Shown: positions 25,265-34,954, counted from the first letter of the stretch. The stretch: DNA of 64,000 bases from Luteibacter aegosomatis (GCF_023078455.1 NZ_CP095740.1:1972001-2036000), one strand, 5' to 3'. Notes: generated by a model from the letters alone, not told the origin. Program-made: numbers and translations.

Positions 25265-27544
25265 ATGCGCCCATCCCGTCTCTCCGCTTCGATCGCCCTG
25301 GCCGTCCTCCTGACCGGATGCTCTACGTTGCCGCAGCCGGGCGACGATGGTGCGCTGCAACGGGAAGCGCTCGCGGGCACCGAAAAGCCGGCCCCCCGAT
25401 CCACACCCGTCGGAAGCGACCATCCGCCGCCGCCGGCCGTGGTAGCCCGGCCGGAGATCGACAGGGGCACGGGGCAATTCGTGAAGCCGGTAGGTCTGGC
25501 CAAGCCCAGGCCCGAAGGCGCGGGCACCGTCACCTTCAATTTCGAAAACCAGCCGGTCGAATCGGTGGTCAAGGCCATCCTGGGCGACCTGCTGCACGAG
25601 AACTATTCCATCGTCCCGGGCGTGCAGGGCAACGTGTCGTTCTCCACCTCGCAGCCGGTCACGGCCGAGCAGGCGCTTCCTATCCTGGAGACGCTGCTGT
25701 CGTGGACCAACAACGCGTTGGTGCGCACCAACGGACGTTACGTGGTGATGCCCTCGAAGGAGGCCGTACCGGGCAACGTGGTGCCGAGCATCGGTGCGAA
25801 CGCGCCGGCCGGCGGCCTGCAGGCACGGTTGTACCCGCTGCATTACATCTCGGCCACCGAGATGCAGAAGCTGATCAAGCCGTTCGCGCGGCCGGACGCC
25901 ACGTTGCTGGCCGATCCCACCCGCAACGTGCTGGTGATGGCGGGCACGTCCACGGAACTGGACAACTACGACCGCACGGTGAAGACGTTCGACGTCGACT
26001 GGCTCAAGGGCATGTCGGTGGGCGTGTTCAGCCTGCAACGCGCGGAGGTGAAAGACCTCACGCCCAAGCTCGACTCCCTCTTCGGCGAGAAGGGCAATAC
26101 GCCGATGGCGGGCATGCTGCGCTTCATTCCCATCGAGCGCACGAACTCGCTGGTGGTGATCAGCCCGCAGGCGGACTACCTCGATGAAGTGCGCAGCTGG
26201 ATCGATCGGATCGACCGGGGCGGCGGCAACGAGCCGCAGCTCTACGTCTACGACGTGCGCAACGTGCAGGCCGCGGACCTGGCCGATTACCTGTCGGACA
26301 TCTACGGCGGCGGTTCGGGCGGTGGCCGTTCGGGCGACAGCGGCGGCAGGGTCGGCCCCGGCCTCACCTCGGGCACGCTCGGCGGCGACAGCGACCTGGG
26401 CAACCGTGGTGGCTCGGGTCTGGGCAGCACCACCGGCGCGTTCGGCAATACGCCATCGTCCACGTCCTCGTCGGGCCTGTCGTCAGGCTTGTCCACCTCG
26501 ACGGGGTTCAACGGCTCCAACGGCACGGGTACGTCCGGCGGCATGGTCACCGGCGGACTCGGCGACGGCGGCTCCGGCGACACGGGGGGGACAGGCAATC
26601 GGCACGCCAGCGTCACCACCGACGAAGGCGTGCGCATTACCTCGGTCGACAACAACAACCAGCTGATGGTGCGTTGCCGTCCGTCGCAGTGGTCGGAAAT
26701 CGAACAGGCCATCAAGCGCCTGGATGCCGTGCCGCTGCAGGTGCAGATCGAGACGCGCATCCTCGAAGTGCAGCTCAAGGGCGACCTCGAATTCGGCGTG
26801 CAGTGGTACCTCGAGGGCCTGGTCGGCGGCACCAACGGCTCGGTGGGCCAGCCGGGCAACAAGCAGCAGTGGGCGCTGGGCAACGCGGGCAACGTCTACA
26901 ACCCGGCCAACGATGCCTTCTTCTACTCCTTCGTCAACAACAACATCGCCGTCGCGCTGCATGCGATGGAAACCAACGGAAACACCAAGGTGCTCTCCGC
27001 GCCGTCGCTGGTGGTGATGAACAACCAGAAGGCGCACATCCAGGTCGGCCAGCAGATCCCGATCACGCAGACCTTCGTCAACACCAACGCGAACACCGAC
27101 AATACGTTCGGCGAGGTGGAATACAAGGACACCGGCGTGATCCTCAACGTGCGCCCGCGCGTGAACCCGGGCGGCCTGGTCTACATGAACGTGAGTCAGG
27201 TGGTGAGTTCCCCGGGCCCGAAGGATCCGACCTCGGGCAACTTCCCGATCACCCAGCGCGAGGTCGCCACGCAGGTGGCGGTGCAGAGCGGGCAAACCGT
27301 GCTGCTGGGCGGCATGATCCAGCAGAACGACGTGCTTTCGGACACCGGTATCCCGGGCCTCAACCGCATACCCATTTTCGGCAGGTTGTTCGGTTCCACC
27401 TCCCGTAGCCGCGACCGTACGGAACTGCTGGTGCTGATCACGCCCAAGGTCATCACCGACGGCAGCGACGCCAAGCAGGTCACCGACGAATACCAGCGCA
27501 AGTTCGAGTCCCTGCGGCCGCTGCTCCACCCGCCGGCGGGCTGA
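25265..27544 (+). CDS. gspD: Type II secretion outer-membrane secretin GspD (XpsD-like lipoprotein)
   Basis: A 759-residue secretin from ATG 25265, chosen because it begins a lipoprotein signal (SASIALAVLLTGCSTLP, lipobox LLTG/C); an ATG at 25202 is a possible longer start. The N0 domain is at about residues 78-170 (TVTFNFENQPVESVVKAILG), then N1-N2 repeats (YPLHYISATEMQKLIKPFAR; FSLQRAEVKDLTPKLDSLFG), a Gly/Ser/Thr-rich insertion of about 100 residues (26305-26605) and the secretin domain (VQIETRILEVQLKGDLEFGV; VATQVAVQSGQTVLLGGMIQ). Its own lipid anchor resembles Xanthomonas XpsD, which can reach the outer membrane without a separate pilotin. It follows the K gene by 82 bases. Confidence 0.92.
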   Translation: MRPSRLSASIALAVLLTGCSTLPQPGDDGALQREALAGTEKPAPRSTPVGSDHPPPPAVVARPEIDRGTGQFVKPVGLAKPRPEGAGTVTFNFENQPVESVVKAILGDLLHENYSIVPGVQGNVSFSTSQPVTAEQALPILETLLSWTNNALVRTNGRYVVMPSKEAVPGNVVPSIGANAPAGGLQARLYPLHYISATEMQKLIKPFARPDATLLADPTRNVLVMAGTSTELDNYDRTVKTFDVDWLKGMSVGVFSLQRAEVKDLTPKLDSLFGEKGNTPMAGMLRFIPIERTNSLVVISPQADYLDEVRSWIDRIDRGGGNEPQLYVYDVRNVQAADLADYLSDIYGGGSGGGRSGDSGGRVGPGLTSGTLGGDSDLGNRGGSGLGSTTGAFGNTPSSTSSSGLSSGLSTSTGFNGSNGTGTSGGMVTGGLGDGGSGDTGGTGNRHASVTTDEGVRITSVDNNNQLMVRCRPSQWSEIEQAIKRLDAVPLQVQIETRILEVQLKGDLEFGVQWYLEGLVGGTNGSVGQPGNKQQWALGNAGNVYNPANDAFFYSFVNNNIAVALHAMETNGNTKVLSAPSLVVMNNQKAHIQVGQQIPITQTFVNTNANTDNTFGEVEYKDTGVILNVRPRVNPGGLVYMNVSQVVSSPGPKDPTSGNFPITQREVATQVAVQSGQTVLLGGMIQQNDVLSDTGIPGLNRIPIFGRLFGSTSRSRDRTELLVLITPKVITDGSDAKQVTDEYQRKFESLRPLLHPPAG

Positions 27545-27611
27545 CAACGCATACGCTGGCATCACGGGGACCGCCGCAGATTGGTCCGGTCCGTTCGTCG
27601 GGGGGCAACGC

Positions 27612-29267
27612 GTGATCCAAGATCTGGCCGGCTGGTCCAAACTGCTGGAGTTGATGCCGACGGCGATGTTCGTCCGCGACGCGGACCACCGCTGGGTGTT
27701 CGTCAATCGCATCGGATGCGAGTACCTGGGACTTTCCCCGACCGACGTGCTGGGCCGGCGCGATGAAGAGGTCTTTCCCAGCGACCAGGCCGAGCGTTTC
27801 AGCCGGGGCGACGACGCCGCGTTGCGTGGCCACGAAGTGGTGGAAAGCGAGGAAGTGGTGGCCGACGCCCACGGCCGCTCGCGCACCCTGCTCACCCGCA
27901 AGACCTGTATCGAACTCGAGGGCGCGCCACACGTGCTGGCTTCCGTCACCGACATCACCGAATTGCGTGAGTCCGAGGCGCACGTGCGCTGGCTGGCATG
28001 CCACGATGCCCTGACGGGCCTGGCGAACCGCACGACGCTCTTCAGCAAGCTCGACGCCGCGGTGGCCCGGGCCGCCTCCGGCGGTGGCAACTCGGTGCTG
28101 TTCTACCTCGACCTGGACGGCTTCAAGAAGGTGAACGATACCTACGGTCACCACGCCGGCGACGAACTGCTGGTGGCCTTCGGCACACGGTTGCGCGGGG
28201 CCGTCCGCTCGGGCGACACGGTAGCCCGGATCGGCGGCGACGAATTTGCCATGCTGGTGGAAGACGACGGCACGCTCGATGTCGACGAACTGGCCCACCG
28301 GATGCTCGAGTTGGCGGCCAGGCCTTTCGAGGTGCTGTCGTCCACGGCGTCGGTCGGTGCCTCCCTGGGCGTGGTCCACCTCGGCGCCGACGCGGTGGCC
28401 GCGGGCGAGATGATCCGCAAGGCGGGCAGCGCGCTCCACGAGGCGAAAAAGCGCCCCCATCGCCACGTCGTCTATACCGACCAGCTCGACGAGGCGTTGA
28501 AGCGTCGCCACGAGATCGAACGCGCCTTGAACGCGGCGTTGTCCACCGGCGAGGGCCTGGGCTGCCACTACCAGCCCATGGTTCGCGCCAGCGACGGCAA
28601 GGTGGTGGGCATGGAAGCGCTGGCACGCTGGTGGCATCCGAGGCTCGGCGTGGTGCCGCCAGCGCAGTTCATTCCCCTGGCCGAGGAAACCGGCCTCATC
28701 GTCCGCCTCGGCGACTGGATGCTTCGCACGGCGTGCGCGCGGCTGGCCAGGGTGCCCGGGCTGTTCGTGGCGGTGAACGTCAGCGCCGTGCAGCTTCGCG
28801 ACGAGCGGTTCGGCGCACGCGTGCTGGACGTGCTCGAACAGACCGGCCTGCCGCCGGACCGTCTCGAACTGGAAATCACGGAGACCGCCATCGTCAACGC
28901 CGATGGCGCCGCCTCGCAGGCCTTGCGCGGACTGCGCGCGAAGGGGGTGCGCATTTCGCTGGACGACTTCGGCACGGGCTATTCCAGTCTCGCCCTGCTG
29001 AAGGATCTGGAAGTCGACAAGGTGAAGATCGATCGCTCCTTCGTGCAGCAGGCCACGCTGGCCGACGACTCGGCGGCGATCGTCCGGGCCGTGTCCAACC
29101 TGGGCGCGGCGCTCGGCCTGTGCGTGGTGGCCGAAGGCGTGGAAGACGAAGCGCAGCACCGCTTCGTGCGCGAAGCGGGTTGCGACGAACTGCAGGGTTA
29201 CCTGTTTTCCCGGCCGGTGCCGGAAGACCGCATCGAGTGCGTGAGCCGGGGCTATTCGTCGGAGTAG
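27612..29267 (+). CDS. PAS-GGDEF-EAL cyclic-di-GMP enzyme
   Basis: A 551-residue cytosolic signalling protein from GTG 27612. A PAS sensor covers about residues 8-118 (MPTAMFVRDADHRWVFVNRI), GGDEF about 125-290 with an intact GGDEF motif at 208-212 and an RSGD inhibitory site at 199-202, and EAL about 300-545 with the EAL motif at 335-337, NVSAVQL, ELEITETAI, DDFGTGYSSL and KVKIDRSF. Both catalytic domains look intact, so it could synthesise and degrade c-di-GMP; which activity dominates cannot be told from sequence. It follows the secretin gene by 67 bases without a terminator, so co-transcription is possible. Confidence 0.94.
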   Translation: MIQDLAGWSKLLELMPTAMFVRDADHRWVFVNRIGCEYLGLSPTDVLGRRDEEVFPSDQAERFSRGDDAALRGHEVVESEEVVADAHGRSRTLLTRKTCIELEGAPHVLASVTDITELRESEAHVRWLACHDALTGLANRTTLFSKLDAAVARAASGGGNSVLFYLDLDGFKKVNDTYGHHAGDELLVAFGTRLRGAVRSGDTVARIGGDEFAMLVEDDGTLDVDELAHRMLELAARPFEVLSSTASVGASLGVVHLGADAVAAGEMIRKAGSALHEAKKRPHRHVVYTDQLDEALKRRHEIERALNAALSTGEGLGCHYQPMVRASDGKVVGMEALARWWHPRLGVVPPAQFIPLAEETGLIVRLGDWMLRTACARLARVPGLFVAVNVSAVQLRDERFGARVLDVLEQTGLPPDRLELEITETAIVNADGAASQALRGLRAKGVRISLDDFGTGYSSLALLKDLEVDKVKIDRSFVQQATLADDSAAIVRAVSNLGAALGLCVVAEGVEDEAQHRFVREAGCDELQGYLFSRPVPEDRIECVSRGYSSE

Positions 29268-29881
29268 CCGCCCGAGGGCATGGGCCAGGTGCGGCGCAGG
29301 TCCGGCATGCCGGGCATCGAGGTGGGTTGCGGCAAGGGCAGCGGCAAGCGCGTGCCCTGGTCGCCGGTGGCGTCGCCGACGATGGCGATCACGCAACCGC
29401 CGCTCTCCTGCGAGGTGCCGAAGGACAGTCGTCCCCATGGCATCTGCATCACCGTATAGCGGTTGGGCAGCATCGAGGGGGCCCGGGGCAGGTTGGTTTC
29501 CGAGGCGCCGACCGGATGGAACAGGTCGGAGAGCTCGGCCCGCGCGAAGCAGGGGCGCTGCTCGAGCTGGATGGAGGTGAAGCGCACGATCGGCACGTCG
29601 CCACCCTCGTCGAACCCGCGCGCTTCGAAGGCGCTCACCCGGTAGCCGTCGCGGGTGACGAACGGCTGGCTGCGCACGATCTGCGGCGGGGCATCGGCCG
29701 TGGGGTGCAACCCGCCGGGCAGCTTGTTCGAGAGCAGGTCCATGGCATTGGGCAGGGTGCCCATGGTGCCGTTGATCAGTTCCACCAGCGTCTTGTCGCT
29801 GCGCGGCACTCCGGCCACGGGCTCGGCGCCGGAGGCCGGGGCGAGCAGGGCGAGCAGGGCGGCGAGGGCGTGCGGGCGCAT
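29252..29881 (-). CDS. Exported protein of unknown function
   Basis: A 209-residue product if started at MRPHALAALLALLAPASGAE, which is a good signal peptide; a GTG 12 codons upstream is the alternative. No family is recognised. Segments such as LVELINGTMGTLPNAMDLL and FARAELSDLF are unremarkable, and there are two cysteines (PCFARAE and GGCVIAI) that could pair in the periplasm. The tail is rich in Pro and Met. It overlaps the end of the convergent PAS-GGDEF-EAL gene by 16 bases and is divergent from selO. Confidence 0.7.
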   Translation of the reverse strand: MRPHALAALLALLAPASGAEPVAGVPRSDKTLVELINGTMGTLPNAMDLLSNKLPGGLHPTADAPPQIVRSQPFVTRDGYRVSAFEARGFDEGGDVPIVRFTSIQLEQRPCFARAELSDLFHPVGASETNLPRAPSMLPNRYTVMQMPWGRLSFGTSQESGGCVIAIVGDATGDQGTRLPLPLPQPTSMPGMPDLRRTWPMPSGGYSDE

Positions 29882-30012
29882 GCGTAACAGGCTGGTCGAG
29901 GGTGCGCTAGTTTGCACGAGTTATCGCGGTTCGGGAGGGAAAGATGTCCCGGAGGCCTTGCATGGCGCGCCGCCGCCCGGATATTCCCCGTAACGTTCCA
30001 GCGTGCCGCCCG

Positions 30013-31566
30013 ATGACCGACCTTCGCTTCGACAACGCCTTCGTCCGGGATCTTCCCGCCGATCCCGACACGGGCGACCAGCCCCGCCAGGTGGCTGGCG
30101 CGGCGTTTTCCTGGGTGAAACCCACGCCGGTGGCGGCCCCCCGGCTCATCGCCGTGTCGGAGGAGGTCGCCGGCATGCTCGGGCTGGACGTGTCGCGAAG
30201 CGATTTCGCGAGCGTCTTCGCGGGCAATGCCTCGTGGCCGGGCATGACCGGCTACGCCATGGCCTACGGCGGGCATCAGTTCGGGCACTGGGCCGGGCAA
30301 CTCGGCGACGGCCGTGCGATCGGCTTGGGCGAGGTGCTCACCGCCGCCCACGGTCGGCAGGAGATCCAGTTGAAGGGCGCCGGACGCACGCCGTATTCGC
30401 GCGGGGGCGACGGCCGGGCGGTGCTGCGCTCGTCGATCCGCGAGTTCCTGTGCAGCGAGGCGATGCACCATCTGGGCGTGCCGACCACCCGCGCGTTGTC
30501 GCTGGTGGCCACCGGCGACGAAGTGATCCGTGACGTGCTCTACGACGGCCACCCGGCTCCCGAGCCGGGCGCCATCGTCTGCCGCGTGGCGCCGAGCTTC
30601 CTGCGCTTCGGCTCCTACGAACTGCCTTCGGTACGTAACGACATCGACCTGTTGCGTCGCCTGGTGGACTTCACCGTCGCCACGCATTTCCCCCAGGTCC
30701 ACGCGCTGCCCGAGGCCGAACGTCTTGCCGCGTTCTTCATGGACGTGTCCGAGCGCACCGCGCGGCTCATGGCCCACTGGATGCGCGTGGGTTTCGTGCA
30801 TGGCGTGATGAACACCGACAACATGTCCATCCTCGGCCTCACCATCGACTACGGCCCCTACGGCTGGATCGACGATGTCGATCCGGATTGGACGCCCAAC
30901 ACCACCGATCGCGCGCATCGTCGTTACCGCTTCGGCCACCAGCCGGCGGTGGGCTGGTGGAACCTGCAACGGCTGGCCCAGGCGCTGTCGCCGCTGTTCG
31001 CCGATGCCGCGCCCCTGCAGGCGGGGCTGGACCGCTACGTGGCCGTGTTCGAGGCGTGCGACCTCGCGTTCTCGGCAGCCAAGCTCGGCCTCCTGCGATC
31101 GCGCGAGGGCGATCAGGCCCTGGTGGACGACCTGCGCGGGCTGCTCGCCGAGGGGGGCGTGGACATGACGCTGTTCTACCGGAGCCTGGCGTCACTGGAT
31201 CTGTCCGCGCCGAGGCCGGATACCTTTGCGGAAGCCTTCTACGAAGCGAACCGCCGCGCGGCGGTGGAAGACGGCTTCCGTGGATGGTTGTCCCGCTATG
31301 CGAAGCGCGTGCACGAGGACGAGGCGACCGAGGCCGAGCGTCTTGCGCTCATGCACGCGGCCAATCCGCGCTTCGTGCTGCGCAATTACCTGGCCCAGCA
31401 GGCCATCGATCGCGCGGAGCGGGGCGACGACGAGGGCATCCATGAACTGCTCGATACCCTGCGCCGCCCGTATGACGAGCAGCCGGGCCGCGAGCACCTG
31501 GCCGCGCGCCGACCGGAGTGGGCGCGCGACCGCGTGGGCTGCTCCACGCTTTCGTGCAGCAGTTGA
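30013..31566 (+). CDS. selO: Protein adenylyltransferase SelO (YdiU/UPF0061 family)
   Basis: A 517-residue SelO pseudokinase that transfers AMP from ATP to Ser/Thr/Tyr of target proteins, linked to redox stress in other bacteria. Hallmarks: [70 protein letters not shown] and [10 protein letters not shown]. The C-terminal GCSTLSCSS keeps the Cys that is selenocysteine in animal Sel[11 protein letters not shown] at 30013 is the usual family start, but ATG 29944 has a much better Shine-Dalgarno (GGGAGGGA) and would add 23 Arg/Pro-rich residues. The stop abuts the convergent hydrolase stop with no gap. Confidence 0.95.
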   Translation: MTDLRFDNAFVRDLPADPDTGDQPRQVAGAAFSWVKPTPVAAPRLIAVSEEVAGMLGLDVSRSDFASVFAGNASWPGMTGYAMAYGGHQFGHWAGQLGDGRAIGLGEVLTAAHGRQEIQLKGAGRTPYSRGGDGRAVLRSSIREFLCSEAMHHLGVPTTRALSLVATGDEVIRDVLYDGHPAPEPGAIVCRVAPSFLRFGSYELPSVRNDIDLLRRLVDFTVATHFPQVHALPEAERLAAFFMDVSERTARLMAHWMRVGFVHGVMNTDNMSILGLTIDYGPYGWIDDVDPDWTPNTTDRAHRRYRFGHQPAVGWWNLQRLAQALSPLFADAAPLQAGLDRYVAVFEACDLAFSAAKLGLLRSREGDQALVDDLRGLLAEGGVDMTLFYRSLASLDLSAPRPDTFAEAFYEANRRAAVEDGFRGWLSRYAKRVHEDEATEAERLALMHAANPRFVLRNYLAQQAIDRAERGDDEGIHELLDTLRRPYDEQPGREHLAARRPEWARDRVGCSTLSCSS

Positions 31567-32403
31567 TTACTTCGCGATCTTCTTCGCGAAGGCGAGCAGG
31601 TCGTCGTTGAAGCGATCCTGGTGGGTCACCACCAGTCCGTGCGGGGCGCCCTCGTATTCCTTCAGTTCCTTGTCGCCGCTCTTGACCATGTGGATGCCGG
31701 TGCGCGCCGCGGCGTCGATCGGTACGATCTGGTCGTCGGTGCCGTGGATCCACAGGAACGGCACGTCGATCTTCTCGAGATCCGGACCGTAATCCACTTC
31801 GGAAAACTCGTGGATGCAGTCGAGCTGGCCCTTCAGGCCGCCGAGCATGCCCTGGCGCCAGAAATCCTTGCGGGCGCCCACGGAAACCTTCGCACCCTCG
31901 CGGTTGTAACCGAAGAAGGGCAGGGAGAGGTCTTCGTAGAACTGCGCGCGGTCGTCGAACACGCCCTTGCGGATGCCATCCATCGCCGAGAGGTCCAGCC
32001 CCTTCGGATACTTCTCGCTCTTGACCATGCGCGGCGGCACGGCGCCCACCAGCACGACGCCGGCGACGCGCCCGCTGCCGTGGCGGCCGACGTAGTGCGC
32101 CGCTTCGCCGCCGCCGGTGGAATGGCCGACGAGGATGATGTCCCGCAGATCGAGGTGTTCGATCAGCGTGTTGAGATCGTCGGCGTAGGTGTCCATGTCG
32201 TTACCGTCCCAGGTCTGCGACGAGCGGCCATGGCTTCGGCGGTCGTGGGCGACGGCGCGGAAGCCGTGCTTCGCCATGTGCACGATCGACGGCTCCCACG
32301 CGTCGCCGCTCAGCGGCCAGCCGTGGCAGAACAGCACGGGCTGGCCCTTGCCCTGGTCCTTGTAGAAAATCTCGGCACCGTCTTTGACTTTGACGAAGGG
32401 CAT
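31567..32403 (-). CDS. Alpha/beta hydrolase, non-haem chloroperoxidase/esterase type
   Basis: A 278-residue serine hydrolase. The start is at MPFVKVKDGAEIFYKDQG, with GGAGA just upstream; the frame extends 15 codons further without support. The fold markers are the oxyanion HGWPLSGDAWE (residues 28-38), nucleophile elbow GHSTGGGE (Ser95), acid in IHGTDDQIVP (about Asp226/227) and His255 in GAPHGL. This is the layout of the cofactor-free haloperoxidase family, whose physiological activity is usually ester hydrolysis. No signal peptide. Its substrate cannot be read from sequence. Confidence 0.9.
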   Translation of the reverse strand: MPFVKVKDGAEIFYKDQGKGQPVLFCHGWPLSGDAWEPSIVHMAKHGFRAVAHDRRSHGRSSQTWDGNDMDTYADDLNTLIEHLDLRDIILVGHSTGGGEAAHYVGRHGSGRVAGVVLVGAVPPRMVKSEKYPKGLDLSAMDGIRKGVFDDRAQFYEDLSLPFFGYNREGAKVSVGARKDFWRQGMLGGLKGQLDCIHEFSEVDYGPDLEKIDVPFLWIHGTDDQIVPIDAAARTGIHMVKSGDKELKEYEGAPHGLVVTHQDRFNDDLLAFAKKIAK

Positions 32404-32540
32404 GGCGGGTCTCCAGTGAAGGTGGTTCGAGTTGCAATGATTGCGCACGGCGCGATCGGGCTTCTTGCATGAAAGTCGCCAAGCGTCCGCCAGAAGCTAG
32501 AATGGCGGTTCGCCTCTTCCCGCCATGAGCCTTCGCTCCC

Positions 32541-33599
32541 GTGTCAGCCGGTTCCGCCTCCGATGCCGCCCTCGAAGCCCTGTTCGTCCCGTTCGACACG
32601 GGCGAACTCGCCTTGCCCGTCGAGGGGGGCGTGACGATGTTGCGCGCACGAGACGGTTTCGCCCTGCGTGAAAACCGGCGGGCGGGATGGCTGTTGCAGC
32701 AATCGTTCAAGCCGGCGGCCGATGCCCTCGCGCGCTCCGGATTCGACGTGGCGCCCGCACCGCCCGGCGGGCGCTACCCGCTGGTGATGGTGTTGCCCAC
32801 GCGCCAGCGCGAGGAGACCCGGGCCCTGTTCGCGCAGGCCATGGCGCTCAGGGCCGAACGCGGCATCGTGGTGGCCAGCGTGGCGAACGCGGAGGGCGCG
32901 AAGACGGCCGAGGCCGATCTCGCGCAGTTGGCCGGTGGCGTGGCGATGCTTTCCAAGCATAAGTGCCGGGTCTTCTGGACGCGTCCGGATGCCGAGGCCG
33001 ATGCCGCGCTCGCCCAGGCGTGGCTGGCGCTCGACGCGCCGGTGGCCGTCGCCGAGGGCCGTTACGTCAGCCGTCGCGGCCTGTTCGCCTGGGATCGCGT
33101 CGACGTCGCGTCGGCCTTGCTGGCGAGCGTGTTGCCGGACGATCTCTCCGGAAAGCTCGCCGATCTCGGCGCGGGCTTCGGTTACCTGGCGTGCGAAGCG
33201 TTGGCGCGTTGCCCGGGCGTGATCTCCGTCGATCTGTACGAAGCGGAAGCGCGCGCGCTCGAACCCGCACGCCGCAACGTGGCCTCCGCCATCGAACGCC
33301 GCGGACGCGAGGTGGCCGCCGCCGTCCATTGGCACGACGTGACGCACGGCGTGGCGCGGGATTTCGACATCGTGGTCTCCAATCCGCCGTTCCACCAGGG
33401 CAGGGCGGGCGAGCCCGACCTCGGCCGCGCGTTCATCGCCGCGGCAGCCGGTGCGCTTCGTCCGGGCGGCCGTTTCTGGATGGTGGCCAATCGCCACCTG
33501 GCCTATGAGGCGACGCTGGAAGCCCATTTCGGCACGGTGCGTACCGTCGTCGAACGGGATGGATTCAAGGTGATCGAAGCGAAGGAGCCCCGTCGATGA
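32541..33599 (+). CDS. rsmC: 16S rRNA (guanine-N2)-methyltransferase RsmC-like
   Basis: A 352-residue class I methyltransferase. The C-terminal catalytic half shows the SAM-binding LADLGAGFGYLA and the NPPFHQG motif of N2-guanine methylases; the N-terminal half is the degenerate methyltransferase-like domain characteristic of RsmC, which modifies G1207 of 16S rRNA in E. coli. Translation appears to start at GTG 32541, without a clear Shine-Dalgarno. It overlaps rsuA by ATGA, forming a two-gene rRNA-modification operon. Close relatives (RlmG) share the motif, so substrate choice is not certain. Confidence 0.86.
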   Translation: MSAGSASDAALEALFVPFDTGELALPVEGGVTMLRARDGFALRENRRAGWLLQQSFKPAADALARSGFDVAPAPPGGRYPLVMVLPTRQREETRALFAQAMALRAERGIVVASVANAEGAKTAEADLAQLAGGVAMLSKHKCRVFWTRPDAEADAALAQAWLALDAPVAVAEGRYVSRRGLFAWDRVDVASALLASVLPDDLSGKLADLGAGFGYLACEALARCPGVISVDLYEAEARALEPARRNVASAIERRGREVAAAVHWHDVTHGVARDFDIVVSNPPFHQGRAGEPDLGRAFIAAAAGALRPGGRFWMVANRHLAYEATLEAHFGTVRTVVERDGFKVIEAKEPRR

Positions 33600-34303
33600 A
33601 ACTCGTGCGCCTGTTGGCGAACCTCGGCTACGGCAGCCGTAAGCAGGTGGCCATGATGTTTCGCGAAGGCCTCGTCACCGATGCGGCCGGTGAGGTGCTC
33701 TACGCCGACGACAAGGTCGAGCATGCCGACGTGCGCTTCGACGGCGAGCCCCTCGACCCGCCGCAGGGCCTGGTGCTGATGCTGCACAAGCCCACGGGCT
33801 ACACCTGCTCGCGGAAGGACGTGGGCCGCCTCGTCTACGACCTGCTGCCGCCGCGCTTCGCGTTGCGCAACCCCGTGCTGTCCACCGTGGGACGCCTCGA
33901 CCGGGATACGTCGGGACTGCTGCTGTTCACCGACGACGGCGGCCTGCTGCACCGGATCATCTCGCCGCGCGCGTCCGTGGCGAAGGTCTACGAGGCGGAG
34001 CTGGCGGCGGACCTGCGTGGCCACGAGGGCGGCATCTTCGCTTCCGGCACGTTGATGCTCGACGGCGAGAACGATCCGCTGGAGCCCGCCACGCTCGAGG
34101 TCCTGGGCCCGCGCCATGCGCGGCTCACCCTCACCGAAGGCCGCTACCACCAGGTGCGCCGCATGTTCGCCGCCGTCGGCAACCACGTGGAGGCCTTGCG
34201 GCGCACGGCGTTGGGTGGCCTCTCGCTCGACGGACTGCCGCCCGGCGAGTGGAGGCCGCTGACCCCGGGCGACATCGAGAGCATCTTTCGCCAAGGCGCG
34301 TGA
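33596..34303 (+). CDS. rsuA: 16S rRNA pseudouridine(516) synthase RsuA-like
   Basis: A 235-residue pseudouridine synthase of the RsuA/RluB/E/F group. It has a short S4-like N-terminus ([20 protein letters not shown]), the catalytic motif [14 protein letters not shown] with the invariant Asp, and the KVYEAEL and [20 protein letters not shown] blocks. The start overlaps the rsmC stop (ATGA), so the two 16S rRNA enzymes are co-translated. RsuA is preferred over the 23S enzymes by size and partner, without direct proof. Confidence 0.88.
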   Translation: MKLVRLLANLGYGSRKQVAMMFREGLVTDAAGEVLYADDKVEHADVRFDGEPLDPPQGLVLMLHKPTGYTCSRKDVGRLVYDLLPPRFALRNPVLSTVGRLDRDTSGLLLFTDDGGLLHRIISPRASVAKVYEAELAADLRGHEGGIFASGTLMLDGENDPLEPATLEVLGPRHARLTLTEGRYHQVRRMFAAVGNHVEALRRTALGGLSLDGLPPGEWRPLTPGDIESIFRQGA

Positions 34304-34376
34304 CGGGTGGCGTGGACGCGATGTCCACGCGGAGTGCAGTATCCCCCGACGACCTGAACCTTTTGAGGAGTGCACG

Positions 34377-34904
34377 ATGAAGAAGATCGCGATCGTCGCG
34401 GCGGGCCTGTTCGCCTGTGCGGCGGCCCAGGCGGCCGAAAAGAGCGTGGTGGTGCCGATGACCATGGTGTCGGCCGACGGCAGCGGCACGTCGGTGGGCG
34501 AGATCACCATCACCGAAAGCGCGGGCGGCCTCGTGTTCACTCCCGACCTCAAGGGCCTGCCGGCGGGTGAGCATGGGTTCCACCTGCACGAGAAGGCCAG
34601 TTGCGCCCCGGGCGAGAAGGACGGCAAGAAGGGCGCCGCCCTGGCGGCCGGCGGTCACTACGATCCCCAGCATACGGGCAAGCACGAGGGGCCCGAGGCG
34701 ATGGGGCACGAAGGTGACCTGCCCAAGCTCACCATCGGTGCCGACGGCACCGACACCACGGCCGTCACCGCGCCTCGCCTGAAGACGCTGGCGACGGTGA
34801 AGGGGCATTCGCTGATGATCCACGCCGGTGGCGACAATTACTCCGACCAGCCCGAAGCGCTGGGCGGCGGCGGGGCCCGGATCGCCTGCGGTGTCGTGAA
34901 GTAA
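34377..34904 (+). CDS. sodC: Periplasmic Cu/Zn superoxide dismutase
   Basis: A 175-residue SodC with a signal peptide (residues 1-19, CAAAQAA) and GAGGAG seven bases before the ATG. Metal ligands are visible in [24 protein letters not shown] and [15 protein letters not shown]. The structural disulfide would link the Cys of KASCAPG to that of ARIACGVV. It dismutates superoxide in the periplasm, protecting against external oxidative bursts. A palindromic hairpin just downstream separates it from the convergent GGDEF gene. Confidence 0.95.
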   Translation: MKKIAIVAAGLFACAAAQAAEKSVVVPMTMVSADGSGTSVGEITITESAGGLVFTPDLKGLPAGEHGFHLHEKASCAPGEKDGKKGAALAAGGHYDPQHTGKHEGPEAMGHEGDLPKLTIGADGTDTTAVTAPRLKTLATVKGHSLMIHAGGDNYSDQPEALGGGGARIACGVVK

Positions 34905-34925
34905 GCCTCGGCAACCGAGGGCTTT

Positions 34926-34954
34926 CGTGGGAGCCGACAACGTCGGCTCCCACG
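34926..34954. repeat. palindrome / bidirectional hairpin (REP-like)
   Basis: Perfect inverted repeat of 13 bases (CGTGGGAGCCGAC) around AAC, between two convergent genes (stops at 34904 and 34960). The core GGGAGCCGA is shared with the larger palindromes at 38072-38229 and 57572-57659, so it is probably a short member of the same family, acting also as a terminator. Confidence 0.7.
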
